Positions 37,035 through 47,343 are shown, counted from the first letter of the stretch. The stretch: 64,000 bases of DNA from Staphylococcus sp. MI 10-1553 (GCF_010365305.1 NZ_CP048279.1:2790001-2854000), one strand, 5' to 3'. Numbers and translations: made by a program. Notes: generated by a model not told the origin, from the sequence alone.

Positions 37035-38141
37035 ATGAAACAAACGATAATTATTGGTGCAGGTGTCATGGGATTGTCTATTGCACGCCAACTCGATTCC
37101 AAACATCGTCATATCCGTATCATTGATCGCTCCACCCCACGAATGAACGCATCTTATGCTGCAGGTGGTATGTTAGGCGCACAAAATGAATTTTTTGAAG
37201 ATACCCCACTTTATCGACTTGCAATGAAAAGCCGTGCGATGATGCCTGAATTAGCTCAAACCCTGGAGCGCGAAACGGGGATTCATATCGAATATCAACA
37301 GCATGGACTCATCAAAGTCGCTTCTCAACCCCAAGATGTCCAAGCAGTCCGTCAACAGTTCGAATTTTTACACCATCATGACCACACCGTCACCCAACTG
37401 TCGACGCAACAATTAACACAACGGTTCCCCCATCTCAATCCATCACAAAGTGCCGCGTTCAAAATTCAAGACGACGGCCAAATTAATGCGAATCTCTACA
37501 CACAAGCGCTCATTGCTTCGGTCATGCAACGTTCCCATATCGAATTGATGACCCATACGGAGGTTCACGCGTTGCAGCGCCATCATCATCGATACCGTGT
37601 TGAGACGTCAAAAGGCATATTCGAAGCTGACGAGCTCATTATTGCAGCTGGCGCATGGAGTGGCGCATTGCTTCAACAATTAGGTTTCGAATTACCAACG
37701 CATCCTGTTAAAGGTGACGTCAAATTGATTGCGTCTGATTACGACGGCTTAAAAGAAACGATTTTTAATATGAACGGTTGTTACATCGTCCCAAAACTGC
37801 CGAATCGCTTCTTAATAGGCGCAACATCCGATTATGATTGTTGGGACACTGAAAACAATGACGACAACCTTGCGTGGCTTGAGCACGAAAGTTTGAACAT
37901 GATTCCCGCATTACGGTCACACCATGTCATTAAAACTTGGACGGGGATTCGCCCCATTACAGAGAATGAAATACCTATTATGGGGAAAATCGCACCTCAA
38001 CTTTTCGTGACGACAGGGCATTATCGTAATGGTATTTTACTGTCACCGATTGCTGGACAACTGATGGCACAACTCGTTGATGAGGATAGTGAAGCCCAAC
38101 ATCAGCTCGCTCCATTTACACCTAAAATTAAGCAAATATAA
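37035..38141 (+). CDS. thiO: Glycine oxidase ThiO
   Basis: A 368-residue FAD enzyme of the DAO family. The dinucleotide motif is IIIGAGVMGLSIARQL and the C-terminal ATTGHYRNGILLSPIAG-type region binds FAD and substrate (here VTTGHYRNGILLSP). It oxidises glycine to the imine used in thiazole synthesis for thiamine. Control by a TPP riboswitch supports this. No thiS, thiG or thiF follows; the next gene is an unrelated transporter. Confidence 0.9.
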   Translation: MKQTIIIGAGVMGLSIARQLDSKHRHIRIIDRSTPRMNASYAAGGMLGAQNEFFEDTPLYRLAMKSRAMMPELAQTLERETGIHIEYQQHGLIKVASQPQDVQAVRQQFEFLHHHDHTVTQLSTQQLTQRFPHLNPSQSAAFKIQDDGQINANLYTQALIASVMQRSHIELMTHTEVHALQRHHHRYRVETSKGIFEADELIIAAGAWSGALLQQLGFELPTHPVKGDVKLIASDYDGLKETIFNMNGCYIVPKLPNRFLIGATSDYDCWDTENNDDNLAWLEHESLNMIPALRSHHVIKTWTGIRPITENEIPIMGKIAPQLFVTTGHYRNGILLSPIAGQLMAQLVDEDSEAQHQLAPFTPKIKQI

Positions 38142-38215
38142 AAAATATATCTTGATTTTATGTTTCCTTACCATTATCCTATTATAGAAGTCGGAATTAA
38201 AAAGGAAGCGTATTT

Positions 38216-39607
38216 ATGTCTATTTTTTTAGTGATTATTAATTTAATTATTTTTCTTATTGCGTTAATAAGCCTATGGGTCATGGCTAAAAAGCACGTCA
38301 AATTTCCCAAACGCGTGTTCTTTGCACTTGGCCTAGGTATCCTATTAGGCTTGCTACTCCACCTTGTTTATGGTGTTGAAGGCACGGTCACGTCTCAAAC
38401 AACGGATTGGGTCGGCTTAATTGGGAATGGCTACATTTCATTGCTACAAATGATTGTCATCCCACTTATTTTTGTTTCTATCGTCGCAGCATTTACGAAA
38501 ATTGAAATTGGAGAAAAGTTTGCTAAAGTCGGCAGCTTCATCTTCATGTTTCTTATTGGTACCGTAACGATTGCAGCGATTATCGGTATTATCTATGCAA
38601 TCGCATTCAATTTAGATGCCTCTAGTATTGACTTAGGTCAGGCAGAAAATGCTCGTAGCGCCGAAATTGCTGATAAAGCGAAAGAGCTTACTGCGACAAC
38701 ATTACCAACACAAATTTTAGAATTGTTACCATCAAATCCATTTTTAGATTTCACTGGTGCACGTGCAACTTCTACTATTGCAGTCGTGATTTTTGCCGCA
38801 TTTGTAGGTTTTGCATTTTTACGTGTCGCACGCAAACAACCTGAAAATGGTCAAACTTTAAAACGCGGTATCGATGCCATTTACGCACTTGTAATGGCTA
38901 TCGTAACATTTGTTTTGCGCCTTACTCCTTATGGGATTTTAGCGATTATGATTAACACGATTGCGACGAGTGATTTTGCTGCGATTTGGACACTCGGTAA
39001 ATTCGTCATTGCGTCTTATGCAGCACTCATTACAATGTACATCATTCACTTAATCATTTTGGCCATCATTGGTGTCAATCCAGTACAGTATGTGAAGAAA
39101 ACAGCCGAAGTGATTTTATTCGCATTCACTTCACGTTCAAGTGCCGGTACATTGCCATTAAACGTTCAAGCGCAAACGAATCGCTTAGGTGTGCCTCAAG
39201 CTATCGCAAACTTCTCTGGTTCATTTGGGCTATCTATTGGACAAAATGGTTGTGCTGGGATTTACCCTGCCATGCTTGCGATAATGGTTGCACCTGTCGC
39301 GGGCGTTGAAGTGAATCTACAGTTTATCGTGACAGTAATCGTTGTTGTAGTCTTAAGTTCATTCGGTGTAGCAGGAGTAGGTGGCGGTGCAACATTCGCT
39401 TCAATCCTTGTATTATCTGCACTGAACTTGCCGGTCGGTCTTGCGGGTGTCTTAATTTCAGTCGAACCACTGATCGATATGGGGCGTACAGCACTTAATG
39501 TGAATGACTCTATCTTAGCGGGTACAGGTACTGCCAAACTGACAAAACAACTCGATGAAGATATTTTCCATTCAAATCATATGGACGAACTAACAGCACA
39601 ACACTAA
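38216..39607 (+). CDS. tcyP: L-cystine transporter TcyP
   Basis: A 463-residue protein of the dicarboxylate/amino acid:cation symporter family, with about eight membrane segments, a re-entrant serine-rich loop (FTSRSSAGTLPLNVQA) and the substrate-binding NDSILAGTG region near the end. It imports cystine as a sulfur source. AAGGAAG precedes ATG 38216. In S. aureus tcyP lies next to nfrA; here a bacteriocin cluster separates them. Confidence 0.9.
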   Translation: MSIFLVIINLIIFLIALISLWVMAKKHVKFPKRVFFALGLGILLGLLLHLVYGVEGTVTSQTTDWVGLIGNGYISLLQMIVIPLIFVSIVAAFTKIEIGEKFAKVGSFIFMFLIGTVTIAAIIGIIYAIAFNLDASSIDLGQAENARSAEIADKAKELTATTLPTQILELLPSNPFLDFTGARATSTIAVVIFAAFVGFAFLRVARKQPENGQTLKRGIDAIYALVMAIVTFVLRLTPYGILAIMINTIATSDFAAIWTLGKFVIASYAALITMYIIHLIILAIIGVNPVQYVKKTAEVILFAFTSRSSAGTLPLNVQAQTNRLGVPQAIANFSGSFGLSIGQNGCAGIYPAMLAIMVAPVAGVEVNLQFIVTVIVVVVLSSFGVAGVGGGATFASILVLSALNLPVGLAGVLISVEPLIDMGRTALNVNDSILAGTGTAKLTKQLDEDIFHSNHMDELTAQH

Positions 39608-39645
39608 GCAACACAATAGTTACAAAACAGTATATACGGATGAAC

Positions 39646-39853
39646 TTGCTCTCTTCCTACGATTTATTAGCTCTAGGATTGTCTTGATGGATTCGCTTTC
39701 CCAGGGGACTTGCCTCAACTAGCCAACGCTTAATCAAACTGTTACATAAGTGAAGCGTTGGCGGATTTTCGGCTGCGTCTGATTCCTCGGGAGTCTCACC
39801 CATCTTGACAATTTCCCTTTACAAAGTCATAGGACGAGGGCAACTTTGTACAT
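39646..39853 (+). repeat. Intergenic repeat element, copy A
   Basis: The 110-bp core (39692-39801) begins TTCGCTTTCCCAGGGGACTT and ends GGGAGTCTCACCC. It includes AACGCTT/AAGCGTT arms. Copy B at 43663-43772 is its reverse complement with few differences. Outside the core, imperfect terminal arms (TTGCTCTCTTCCTA and TAGGACGAGGGCAA) make the whole element about 208 bp. The rest of 39608-40077 has no gene. Confidence 0.75.
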
Positions 39854-40077
39854 CGATGTGATTTAACTTGATTTTGATTTCGTCGTTAATTGCTTGCTTT
39901 ATTGTAAATTATATTAAAGTGCACATTTCATACATACTGAAACTTAATTTTCGTAGACAGTCTATAAAGGCAATCACATATGTATATAAAAATAATCAAA
40001 GAGACAGAAGGCAAGTTCGCTGTGATACTCCATTTCTTTCCAGCTAACATTAATGCCCCTATCTCTTTAACTTACAT

Positions 40078-40734
40078 TTATTGTACTGTTTCTAATTCGC
40101 TGCTGTGACATTTTAGTGCATCGACTTGAATAATCTCGTCGCATCGTTGGGCAAGTGCTAAATCATGAGTGGCGATAATGAGCATTCGTCTTTCATCTAC
40201 CATTTCAAACAAGAGTTCCACCACTTTTTGCCCGTTCGCGTCATCTAAAGAGCCAGTCGGTTCATCTGCTAAAATCAAGCGCGGTTGTTTGAGCAATAAA
40301 CGCGCTAATGCTACCCGCTGTTGCTCACCCCCACTTAATGTCGCAACTTTACGCTTGCCTTCAATGTCAAGACCCACTTTTTGCAAACTATGTGTCTTTA
40401 ATTGTTTCTTTCCTGATTTAGAACCTTTTTTAAAAGCCAGTGCCATATCGAGGTTTTGATTAATCGTCATAGATTCAACAAGACCATAATTTTGAAATAC
40501 ATAGCCGAGGACATCACGATAAAAACGAAAATCAGCTTTCAATAGTTTTTGGTCGAGTCGCACTTCACCTTTTTTTAACGTTTCAAAACCTGCAATGGTA
40601 TTCAGCAAAGTCGATTTCCCCGAGCCACTACGCCCCACAAAGGCATACGACTTGCCCGGCTCGAATTTTAGATTCACATTGTCAAAAATCTTACGCTTCC
40701 CTTTTTGTATCGTTATATCTTTCAATTCAATCAT
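40078..40734 (-). CDS. ABC ATPase of the lactococcin-972-type cluster
   Basis: 218 residues with Walker A GRSGSGKST, signature LSGGEQQRVALARLL, Walker B LILADEP and H-loop IATHD. This is the MacB/LolD-like class used by putative bacteriocin exporters. Its start overlaps the stop of the YxeA-like gene by 4 bp. It should power the DUF1430 permease encoded upstream. Confidence 0.85.
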   Translation of the reverse strand: MIELKDITIQKGKRKIFDNVNLKFEPGKSYAFVGRSGSGKSTLLNTIAGFETLKKGEVRLDQKLLKADFRFYRDVLGYVFQNYGLVESMTINQNLDMALAFKKGSKSGKKQLKTHSLQKVGLDIEGKRKVATLSGGEQQRVALARLLLKQPRLILADEPTGSLDDANGQKVVELLFEMVDERRMLIIATHDLALAQRCDEIIQVDALKCHSSELETVQ

Positions 40735-41060
40735 TCTTTAACACTCACCTTTTTAGGCCATTTCGAAAGATCTTTAATATAATCGATATGAAAAACGTAC
40801 GTCCCTTTGTGAAGCACTTTAACATGATCAAAATTGGCGTCATATCCCCCGAAATTTAAACGATATTTAAGAGGTTCACCTGATTCGTCATACGCTTGAA
40901 TATCCACATATGTTTGTGTTCTCAATGGCACTACTGCATAAGAGGTCTCTTTTTTAAGAAAGGGATTAAAATAATCGACATAGGGAATACGTGCAAAAGC
41001 TAAAAATAACCCCACTGCCACTACAATAATAGCAAACGCAGCCAAAATAAATTTCTTCAC
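40731..41060 (-). CDS. YxeA/DUF1093-like membrane-anchored protein
   Basis: A 109-residue protein with one N-terminal membrane segment or uncleaved signal (FILAAFAIIVVAVGLFLAF) and a small extracellular beta domain. It lies between the permease and ATPase genes with 3-4 bp gaps. Such proteins often accompany lactococcin-972-type systems and may give immunity. The family call is from overall pattern. Confidence 0.6.
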   Translation of the reverse strand: MKKFILAAFAIIVVAVGLFLAFARIPYVDYFNPFLKKETSYAVVPLRTQTYVDIQAYDESGEPLKYRLNFGGYDANFDHVKVLHKGTYVFHIDYIKDLSKWPKKVSVKE

Positions 41061-41063
41061 TAC

Positions 41064-43031
41064 CTACACCTCCCTAATTAATACATTAAATTGTTTTTCT
41101 AAATAATGGATGTAAACCCATTGAATGAAGAATTGAAACAGTAAAATAATGGCAAATATCCATATAACGTTGCTATTTTCGGTCATATTAAATAAGACGG
41201 CACCAATAACAGCAGTAAACAAACTATTCGCTACAACATATTTTTGATAATTTTGCCAACGCTTAAAGCCAAACATTTTTCGCATGAGCAACCATTGGCG
41301 ATGCTGTTCAAAGTAATGTAACACATCTAATAACGTGACGATGAATAATACTGATATCGCAAGCCCACTAGAAAAGCTATATACAATCCATTGTGTTTGT
41401 GCTTCTCGATACTTTTTAATCACATTATCTTTATAGTTCGTTACACCTTGCACGTCATCCTTCAAATTAAAACGGTCGATATTACGAATGATATTTTCAT
41501 AATTTTTAAAGATAAAAGTACCTTGTGATAAAGTGGCGTAATAGAAATCATCCGTTAAATCTGTGGCGTTTAACATCATAATTGCGGGTGACTTCAAATA
41601 AGCTGTAGACAAACCTGTCCGTACATCAAAGGCGTAAATTTGGTATGGATTGTCCAACTGTGTCACTTTTACTTTTGTATTGGTAGCTGAATTTGGAAGT
41701 TGAAAGTCTACCCATTCTTGAAAATCATCACGTATAGATGAGGCTTTTGTTTTTGCCTGAGGAGGTAAATACAACTCTACCTGCCCATCTTGATCTTCCA
41801 AACGTGGTAAATCTTGTAATTGTGACTTAAAATAGTCTACAAAGTTTTGATTAACAAACAGCACGTTCCCATTCTCTGGTACAAAATTCGTTTCGCTTGG
41901 CTGAGCTAGCACATTTTGGCGCATCAGTAATGCTTGTTCATGTTGCTCACTATATACTATCATTTGATGAAAGCGCTTTGCGAAATCTCTTTTTTCATTT
42001 ATACTGCGCCGTATTGGTTTCAATTCAACCGTATAATAATCGTCTAATTTGCCCCACCATGCTTCTGTCTCTTGAATTTTTTCTAACTTTTTTAACTGAT
42101 TAAAGTTAGGCAATACAAGAAGCGTAAGTAAAACTAGCATACTTAACTTAGATACATGATTGATAAAGTGTAATAATCGATACGGTTTAAGGCCTTTAAT
42201 CATTAATGGTACATTCATGTTTACAAGTAAAATATAAGATAGCAAAGAACTTATGAATAAAATCATCCAAAACCATATGTCCGCTAAGATAAGATGACTG
42301 ATAAAATATCGAAGTTGTCCATCCAAGCCTAACCATTTCAGCAGTCCAATTGAGAAGAGGCTGACACCCATCGCTAAAAGTAACCATCTCGCCACTATTT
42401 TCTTAATATTCAGAAAAAATATGTTGTAAAAACGGTAACCGTGTAAACGCATCGTCGCATAGGTTTTAAAATTTTTACTTCGATCATGCAAATGGTAAAG
42501 TACATATATGATTAGCAATGTTACAAAAGGGAGTAGGACGCCTCGATTAATGAGTACATCGATATAAATCATCCATCGCTTTATCGGAACAACAGCTACT
42601 TTAAGCCCAACACTTTCTAAAGCTGCTTTGATTTGATGGGGATTTGCGACACTATCCAATATGAAATAATCCCCACGTACATCCCGCTTCATCAAGTCAT
42701 CATGGGTTAACTGTTGATAGCTATATGACGTATTCATTGGCGTGATTGTGTGATGATTCGCTTTTTTATTGAAAGTATAGATGGCCTTATCAACTTGCCC
42801 CTTTTTATGATCCATGATCACTTTAAAAATCGCAATATCTAAATCTTTCGCAACCTTTTCAAAACGATCAAAAACTTCTGCTTTCGAATATTGATAATCC
42901 CAACCTTCTACTTGAATGGCCGCTTGGCTCCCGGTAAGTATTTCACTATCTTCTTCATACAACAATACCATTAAAAATAGACTTATTAGCATGAGTGTAA
43001 ACACATCTAATAAGTGTTTCATCCATTTCAT
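41064..43031 (-). CDS. DUF1430 bacteriocin-associated ABC permease
   Basis: A 655-residue protein with about seven membrane segments and a large extracellular domain between the first and later ones; the last three segments are FtsX-like. Length and layout match the integral membrane protein found beside lactococcin-972 family bacteriocins. It starts 26 bp after the bacteriocin stop. With the ATPase it should export or confer immunity to the bacteriocin. Confidence 0.8.
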   Translation of the reverse strand: MKWMKHLLDVFTLMLISLFLMVLLYEEDSEILTGSQAAIQVEGWDYQYSKAEVFDRFEKVAKDLDIAIFKVIMDHKKGQVDKAIYTFNKKANHHTITPMNTSYSYQQLTHDDLMKRDVRGDYFILDSVANPHQIKAALESVGLKVAVVPIKRWMIYIDVLINRGVLLPFVTLLIIYVLYHLHDRSKNFKTYATMRLHGYRFYNIFFLNIKKIVARWLLLAMGVSLFSIGLLKWLGLDGQLRYFISHLILADIWFWMILFISSLLSYILLVNMNVPLMIKGLKPYRLLHFINHVSKLSMLVLLTLLVLPNFNQLKKLEKIQETEAWWGKLDDYYTVELKPIRRSINEKRDFAKRFHQMIVYSEQHEQALLMRQNVLAQPSETNFVPENGNVLFVNQNFVDYFKSQLQDLPRLEDQDGQVELYLPPQAKTKASSIRDDFQEWVDFQLPNSATNTKVKVTQLDNPYQIYAFDVRTGLSTAYLKSPAIMMLNATDLTDDFYYATLSQGTFIFKNYENIIRNIDRFNLKDDVQGVTNYKDNVIKKYREAQTQWIVYSFSSGLAISVLFIVTLLDVLHYFEQHRQWLLMRKMFGFKRWQNYQKYVVANSLFTAVIGAVLFNMTENSNVIWIFAIILLFQFFIQWVYIHYLEKQFNVLIREV

Positions 43032-43056
43032 GACTCACCCCCTAAAATTCTGGTAA

Positions 43057-43346
43057 TTATAATACACTATAATATGCTTCATTATGCCACCACCATCTCT
43101 TCTCCGCTGACGCCTGAGCTTCTACTCCAGGTTTAGTAGATCCACTCTCTGATCTATATCTTCCTATTGCTGTGGAAGTGTGATACTTTTCATTATGACT
43201 ATAATATGACCATACGTATTTACTTCCCACGCCATAGTTCCATATTCCACCTTCTGCATGAATACTTTCTGCACTCACTAAACTTGTTGCACAATAAAAA
43301 CGACTAATAATCCTGTTGCAAGTGTACTTAAAAATTTCTTTTTCAT
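43057..43346 (-). pseudogene. Lactococcin 972 family bacteriocin gene with frameshift in the signal peptide
   Basis: ATG 43346 follows GAGGAAG and encodes a signal peptide start MKKKFLSTLATGLLVVF. The frame then reaches TAG after IVQQV. One more T in the T5 run at about 43291 would restore YCATSLVSA and join the mature part: AEGGIWNYGVGSKYVWSYY and onward to EAYYSVL. That part matches lactococcin 972 (mature start EGTWQHGYG, aromatic-rich C-terminus). The mature product would be about 65-70 residues without cysteine. As written the gene is not expressed as a secreted bacteriocin; a sequencing error in the homopolymer is possible. Confidence 0.75.
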
Positions 43347-43662
43347 AATTGCTTCCTCTTTTTCAATAGAATTATACCTATATTATATTTTTAAACAACT
43401 ATATTTACAACATCATTATATTACTTTTAACAACTAGTAGGTAATATATTGCAATTAATTTATAATAGGTAACTAAAGTGAGCAAAAAAATACTCATTTT
43501 ATACAAAAAATCTCCCTAATCAATTATCTAGATTAAAGAGATACGTTTTTTAACTAAAACCACTCAAAGGTTAAAGGGCTTTATTATTTTTGGTACGATA
43601 CGTTTTCTTACTTGCAAAAACTTGTTCTTTTTACTTTTTTGAGGGAATAAGATTGCCAAAAA

Positions 43663-43772
43663 GGGTGAGACTCCCGAGGGATTAGACGCAGCCGAAAATC
43701 CGCCAACGCTTCAATGATGTATCAGTTTGATCAAGCGTTGGCTAGTTGAGGCAAGTCCCCTGGGAAAGCGAA
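43663..43772 (-). repeat. Intergenic repeat element, copy B (inverted)
   Basis: Reverse complement of the 110-bp core at 39692-39801. It is enclosed by AAGATTGCC/GGCAATCTT arms, so the whole can fold into a long hairpin. Copies A and B face each other across the bacteriocin cluster. The remaining sequence in 43347-43871 has no gene. Confidence 0.75.
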
Positions 43773-43871
43773 CCCTTTAAGGCAATCTTAAATTTAACAT
43801 ACATACTCAAAAGTAAAGCAGGCAAGTTCAGCAAACTTAGCTCTGTCAAAAAAATCTTAGCCCTTTCACCC

Positions 43872-44627
43872 CTATTTCTTATTAAATCCTGACATTTGCA
43901 ACCAATCATTCATCTCTAATCGTTGCTTACTACTCATAAAGCCGGCAATTTGATCAGACCATGTTTCATCACGTTTGCCTTGTGTGCGTTCTTGATAATA
44001 TTGAGAAACAGTTTGATCATAAGCTTCAATTTGTTCAGACAATTCAGTGTCGTCTTCGTTGTACGTATCCACGTGAAAAACGTGCGATAATGGTAGACGT
44101 GGTTTAGGTGCGCCATTTTCGTCATCTGCCGGCTCTCCAATCGCCATACCGAATAAAGGGAAGACGTGTTCAGGTAAGTTTAAAATTTCGCGTACGCGTT
44201 GGACATCGTTCCGTAACGAACCAAGATATACAATACCATAGCCCATATCTTCAGCCGTTAATGCAATATTTTGAGCCGCTAATGCCGCGTCAATTGTACC
44301 GACTAATAACCCTTCAGCCGATTCAAAGCTCGCTTCCATGTCCGCTTTCATTTTTTTGTTTATCAATTGGTGACGATGGTAATCAATCACGTAAACGAGC
44401 AAGTACCCATTTTCAACGACATAAGGTTGGCCTGATACTTCCCTGAGCGCTTCTTTCTTTTCAATAGATTCTACTCCAATAAATGATGTCGTTTGTAAAA
44501 AACTCGACGTCGATGCCATTTGCCCGGCTTCGATTAATTTTTCTATTATATCTCGATCAATCGGTGTTTGCTTAAACTTTCGAACTGAATGGTGACGTTT
44601 CGCCAAATCATACACATATTCTGACAT
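43872..44627 (-). CDS. nfrA: NADPH-dependent FMN oxidoreductase NfrA
   Basis: A 251-residue nitroreductase-family flavoprotein: RHHSVRKFKQTPI near the N-terminus, QNIALTAEDMGYGIVYLG in the middle, and PRLPLSHVFH. It reduces flavins, nitro compounds and disulfides. AAGGAG precedes ATG 44627. It is adjacent to and divergent from ahpCF as in S. aureus, where it belongs to the oxidative-stress response. Confidence 0.88.
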   Translation of the reverse strand: MSEYVYDLAKRHHSVRKFKQTPIDRDIIEKLIEAGQMASTSSFLQTTSFIGVESIEKKEALREVSGQPYVVENGYLLVYVIDYHRHQLINKKMKADMEASFESAEGLLVGTIDAALAAQNIALTAEDMGYGIVYLGSLRNDVQRVREILNLPEHVFPLFGMAIGEPADDENGAPKPRLPLSHVFHVDTYNEDDTELSEQIEAYDQTVSQYYQERTQGKRDETWSDQIAGFMSSKQRLEMNDWLQMSGFNKK

Positions 44628-45087
44628 AAAAACACTCCTTACATTCTTTTCTTAATCGTAACACTTAGCACCGTATAACGCATGGTTCTTGCATTATACG
44701 TAGCCATCACACTCACTCTTCATTAAATAGACGATCATCGCTTCTATATAACAACATCTTTGAAAGGTTTTCTATTTTACGTTTTAATTGAGAATGAAAG
44801 CATATAAATGATATTCAAATCTTTTACCAATTAACTTATTTCCGTTTTTATTTCCAATGTATCGTCTACTTTGTTATCTTTACTACAATGAAAAAAATAA
44901 TGCGTATCAATCATCAAATGTGACCGAATTGTGATCAAAAGGTGGTGTTTTTACTGTATTTAACCTTTATTGCACCTATTACATCAAAATCGCTATTAAT
45001 AATGAAAGCGTTTAACTTCAAAGTGGATAAAAATCGTTTGTATTTATTTGACGTAACGATTGTTCCATGTCATAATACTACTTGAGA

Positions 45088-45102
45088 TTAGAATTATTAT
45101 TA
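45088..45102. promoter_or_regulatory. PerR box upstream of ahpC
   Basis: TTAGAATTATTATTA matches the staphylococcal PerR operator TTATAATTATTATAA at 13 of 15 positions. It lies about 77 bp before the ahpC start, in the 550-bp nfrA-ahpC gap that holds no gene. Confidence 0.75.
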
Positions 45103-45178
45103 ATAAGGAATTATCACAAAGTAAAAACAAGTTCTAATCCAAATAATAATGATTCATATAAATAGGAGGATTTTGATT

Positions 45179-45748
45179 ATGTCATTAATCGGTAAACAAA
45201 TTGAGGAATTTTCAGCACAAGCATACAATGCAAAAACAGATGAATTTATTGAAGTGACACACGAAGATTTAAAAGGTAACTGGAGTGTTGTCGTATTCTA
45301 CCCTGCAGATTTCTCATTCGTATGTCCAACTGAATTAGAAGATGTACAAAATCATTACGAAAAATTACAAGAGTTAGGTACAAACGTATTCTCTGTTTCT
45401 ACAGATACTCACTTTGTACATAAAGCATGGCACGATCATTCAGATGCCATCAGCAAATTACAATATACAATGATTGGTGATCCTTCCCAAGCGATTACAC
45501 GTCAATTTGATGTATTAGATGAAATTTCAGGTCTTGCACAACGCGGTACTTTCATCATTGACCCAGACGGTGTTGTTCAAGCAGCAGAAATTAATGCAGA
45601 CGGTATCGGCCGTGACGCAAGCACACTTGTACACAAAATTAAAGCAGCACAATACGTTCGTCAAAATCCAGGTGAAGTTTGCCCAGCGAAATGGGAAGAA
45701 GGTAGCGAAACTTTAACTCCAGGATTAGACTTAGTAGGTAAAATTTAA
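45179..45748 (+). CDS. ahpC: Alkyl hydroperoxide reductase AhpC (peroxiredoxin)
   Basis: 189 residues from ATG 45179, preceded by TAGGAGGA. The peroxidatic cysteine is in [13 protein letters not shown] and the resolving cysteine in [11 protein letters not shown]. It reduces H2O2 and organic peroxides and is re-reduced by AhpF, encoded 14 bp downstream. The PerR box fits peroxide induction. Confidence 0.97.
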   Translation: MSLIGKQIEEFSAQAYNAKTDEFIEVTHEDLKGNWSVVVFYPADFSFVCPTELEDVQNHYEKLQELGTNVFSVSTDTHFVHKAWHDHSDAISKLQYTMIGDPSQAITRQFDVLDEISGLAQRGTFIIDPDGVVQAAEINADGIGRDASTLVHKIKAAQYVRQNPGEVCPAKWEEGSETLTPGLDLVGKI

Positions 45749-45762
45749 GGAGGCAATACTGA

Positions 45763-47286
45763 ATGTTAAATCAAGAATTAAAGCAACAACTTTCACAACT
45801 TCTTGATTTGATGGAAAGTGACGTTGTACTGAAAGTGAGCACTGGCGATGACGATCATTCTCAAAAAATGAACGATCTCGTTAATGAAGTTTCAGACATG
45901 TCATCTCGAATTACAGTAGAAAAAGCTGAATTAAAGCGTACGCCTAGCTTTAGTATCAACAAACCATACGAGGACACTGGCATTACATTTGCTGGTGTCC
46001 CTCTTGGTCATGAGTTCAATTCTTTTGTCCTTGCACTCTTACAAGTGAGTGGTCGTGCACCAAAAGAAGAACAATCTGTAATTGATCAAATCAAGTCTAT
46101 CAACGAACCCCTTCATTTTGAAACATTTATCAGCTTAACATGTCAAAAATGTCCTGATGTTGTTCAAGCGTTAAACTTAATGAGTGTCATCAATCCGAAT
46201 ATTACACATACGATGATTGATGGTGCAGTCTTCAAAAAAGAAGCAGAAGACATTATGGCGGTACCTGCAATTTTCTTAAATGGTGAACAATTCGGTAACG
46301 GCCGTATGACAGTCACAGACATTCTTAGTGCGTTAGGTCAAGGTCCTGACGCTTCTGAATTTGAAAACAAAGAAACATTTGACGTCCTCGTAGTCGGCGG
46401 CGGTCCTGCAAGTGCAAGTTCTGCTATCTATGCTGCTCGTAAAGGTTTAAAAACGGGTATCGTAGCAGACAGAATTGGCGGTCAAGTTAATGACACAGCT
46501 GATATTGAAAACTTAATTGGCGTGAAGAAAACGACAGGTCCATCACTTGCGACAAGTCTTGAAGAACACATTAAAGACTACAATGTGGATATTATGACTG
46601 GCGTACGTGCAGAAGGATTAGAAAAAACAGATGATATCGTTCATTTGACTTTAGATAACGGAGCAGTGCTTAAAACACGCTCACTCATTATCGCAACAGG
46701 TGCGCGTTGGAAGAAAATCGGTGTACCGGGTGAAGACACATTCGCAAACAAAGGTGTCGCATACTGCCCGCACTGTGACGGCCCTCTATTCGAAGGTAAA
46801 GATGTCGCTGTTATCGGTGGCGGTAACTCTGGTGTTGAAGCCGCGATTGACTTAGCAGGTATTTGTAAAAGTGTAACAGTCCTTGAATATGGTGAGTCAT
46901 TAAAAGCAGACTCTGTATTACAAGAGCGTTTAAATTCATTACCGAATACAACAGTCATCACACATGCAGCAACACAAGAAATCAAAGGTGACGACCGTGT
47001 AAGTGGTATTGCTTACACTTGTAACGAAACAAATCAAGAAAAACATGTTGATTTAAATGGTGTATTCGTGCAAATCGGTCTTTCTCCTAATACAGAATGG
47101 TTAGGCGATACTGTTCAACGTAACCGCATGGGTGAAATTGAAGTGGACCGTTTAGGTAACACGAACATTCCTGGTGTCTTTGCAGCAGGTGACTGTACAG
47201 ACCAACGCTATAAACAAATTATTATTTCAATGGGATCTGGCGCAACAGCAGCATTATCTGCATTTGACTACTTGATTCGTAACTAA
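45763..47286 (+). CDS. ahpF: Alkyl hydroperoxide reductase subunit F
   Basis: 507 residues. The N-terminal double-thioredoxin domain carries TCQKCP; the C-terminal thioredoxin-reductase-like part has FAD motif VVGGGPASASSAIYAARKG, redox CPHCDG and NADPH motif VIGGGNSGVEAAID. It passes electrons from NADH to AhpC. The gene ends in a strong terminator. Confidence 0.97.
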   Translation: MLNQELKQQLSQLLDLMESDVVLKVSTGDDDHSQKMNDLVNEVSDMSSRITVEKAELKRTPSFSINKPYEDTGITFAGVPLGHEFNSFVLALLQVSGRAPKEEQSVIDQIKSINEPLHFETFISLTCQKCPDVVQALNLMSVINPNITHTMIDGAVFKKEAEDIMAVPAIFLNGEQFGNGRMTVTDILSALGQGPDASEFENKETFDVLVVGGGPASASSAIYAARKGLKTGIVADRIGGQVNDTADIENLIGVKKTTGPSLATSLEEHIKDYNVDIMTGVRAEGLEKTDDIVHLTLDNGAVLKTRSLIIATGARWKKIGVPGEDTFANKGVAYCPHCDGPLFEGKDVAVIGGGNSGVEAAIDLAGICKSVTVLEYGESLKADSVLQERLNSLPNTTVITHAATQEIKGDDRVSGIAYTCNETNQEKHVDLNGVFVQIGLSPNTEWLGDTVQRNRMGEIEVDRLGNTNIPGVFAAGDCTDQRYKQIIISMGSGATAALSAFDYLIRN

Positions 47287-47299
47287 ATAGAATTAAAAC

Positions 47300-47343
47300 A
47301 ATCGGACTGATGAAAAGAAGGGGATTTTCATCAGTCCGATTTT
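47300..47343. terminator. Terminator after ahpF
   Basis: A perfect 17-bp stem: AATCGGACTGATGAAAA and TTTTCATCAGTCCGATT, followed by TTCTGTTTT. Confidence 0.9.
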
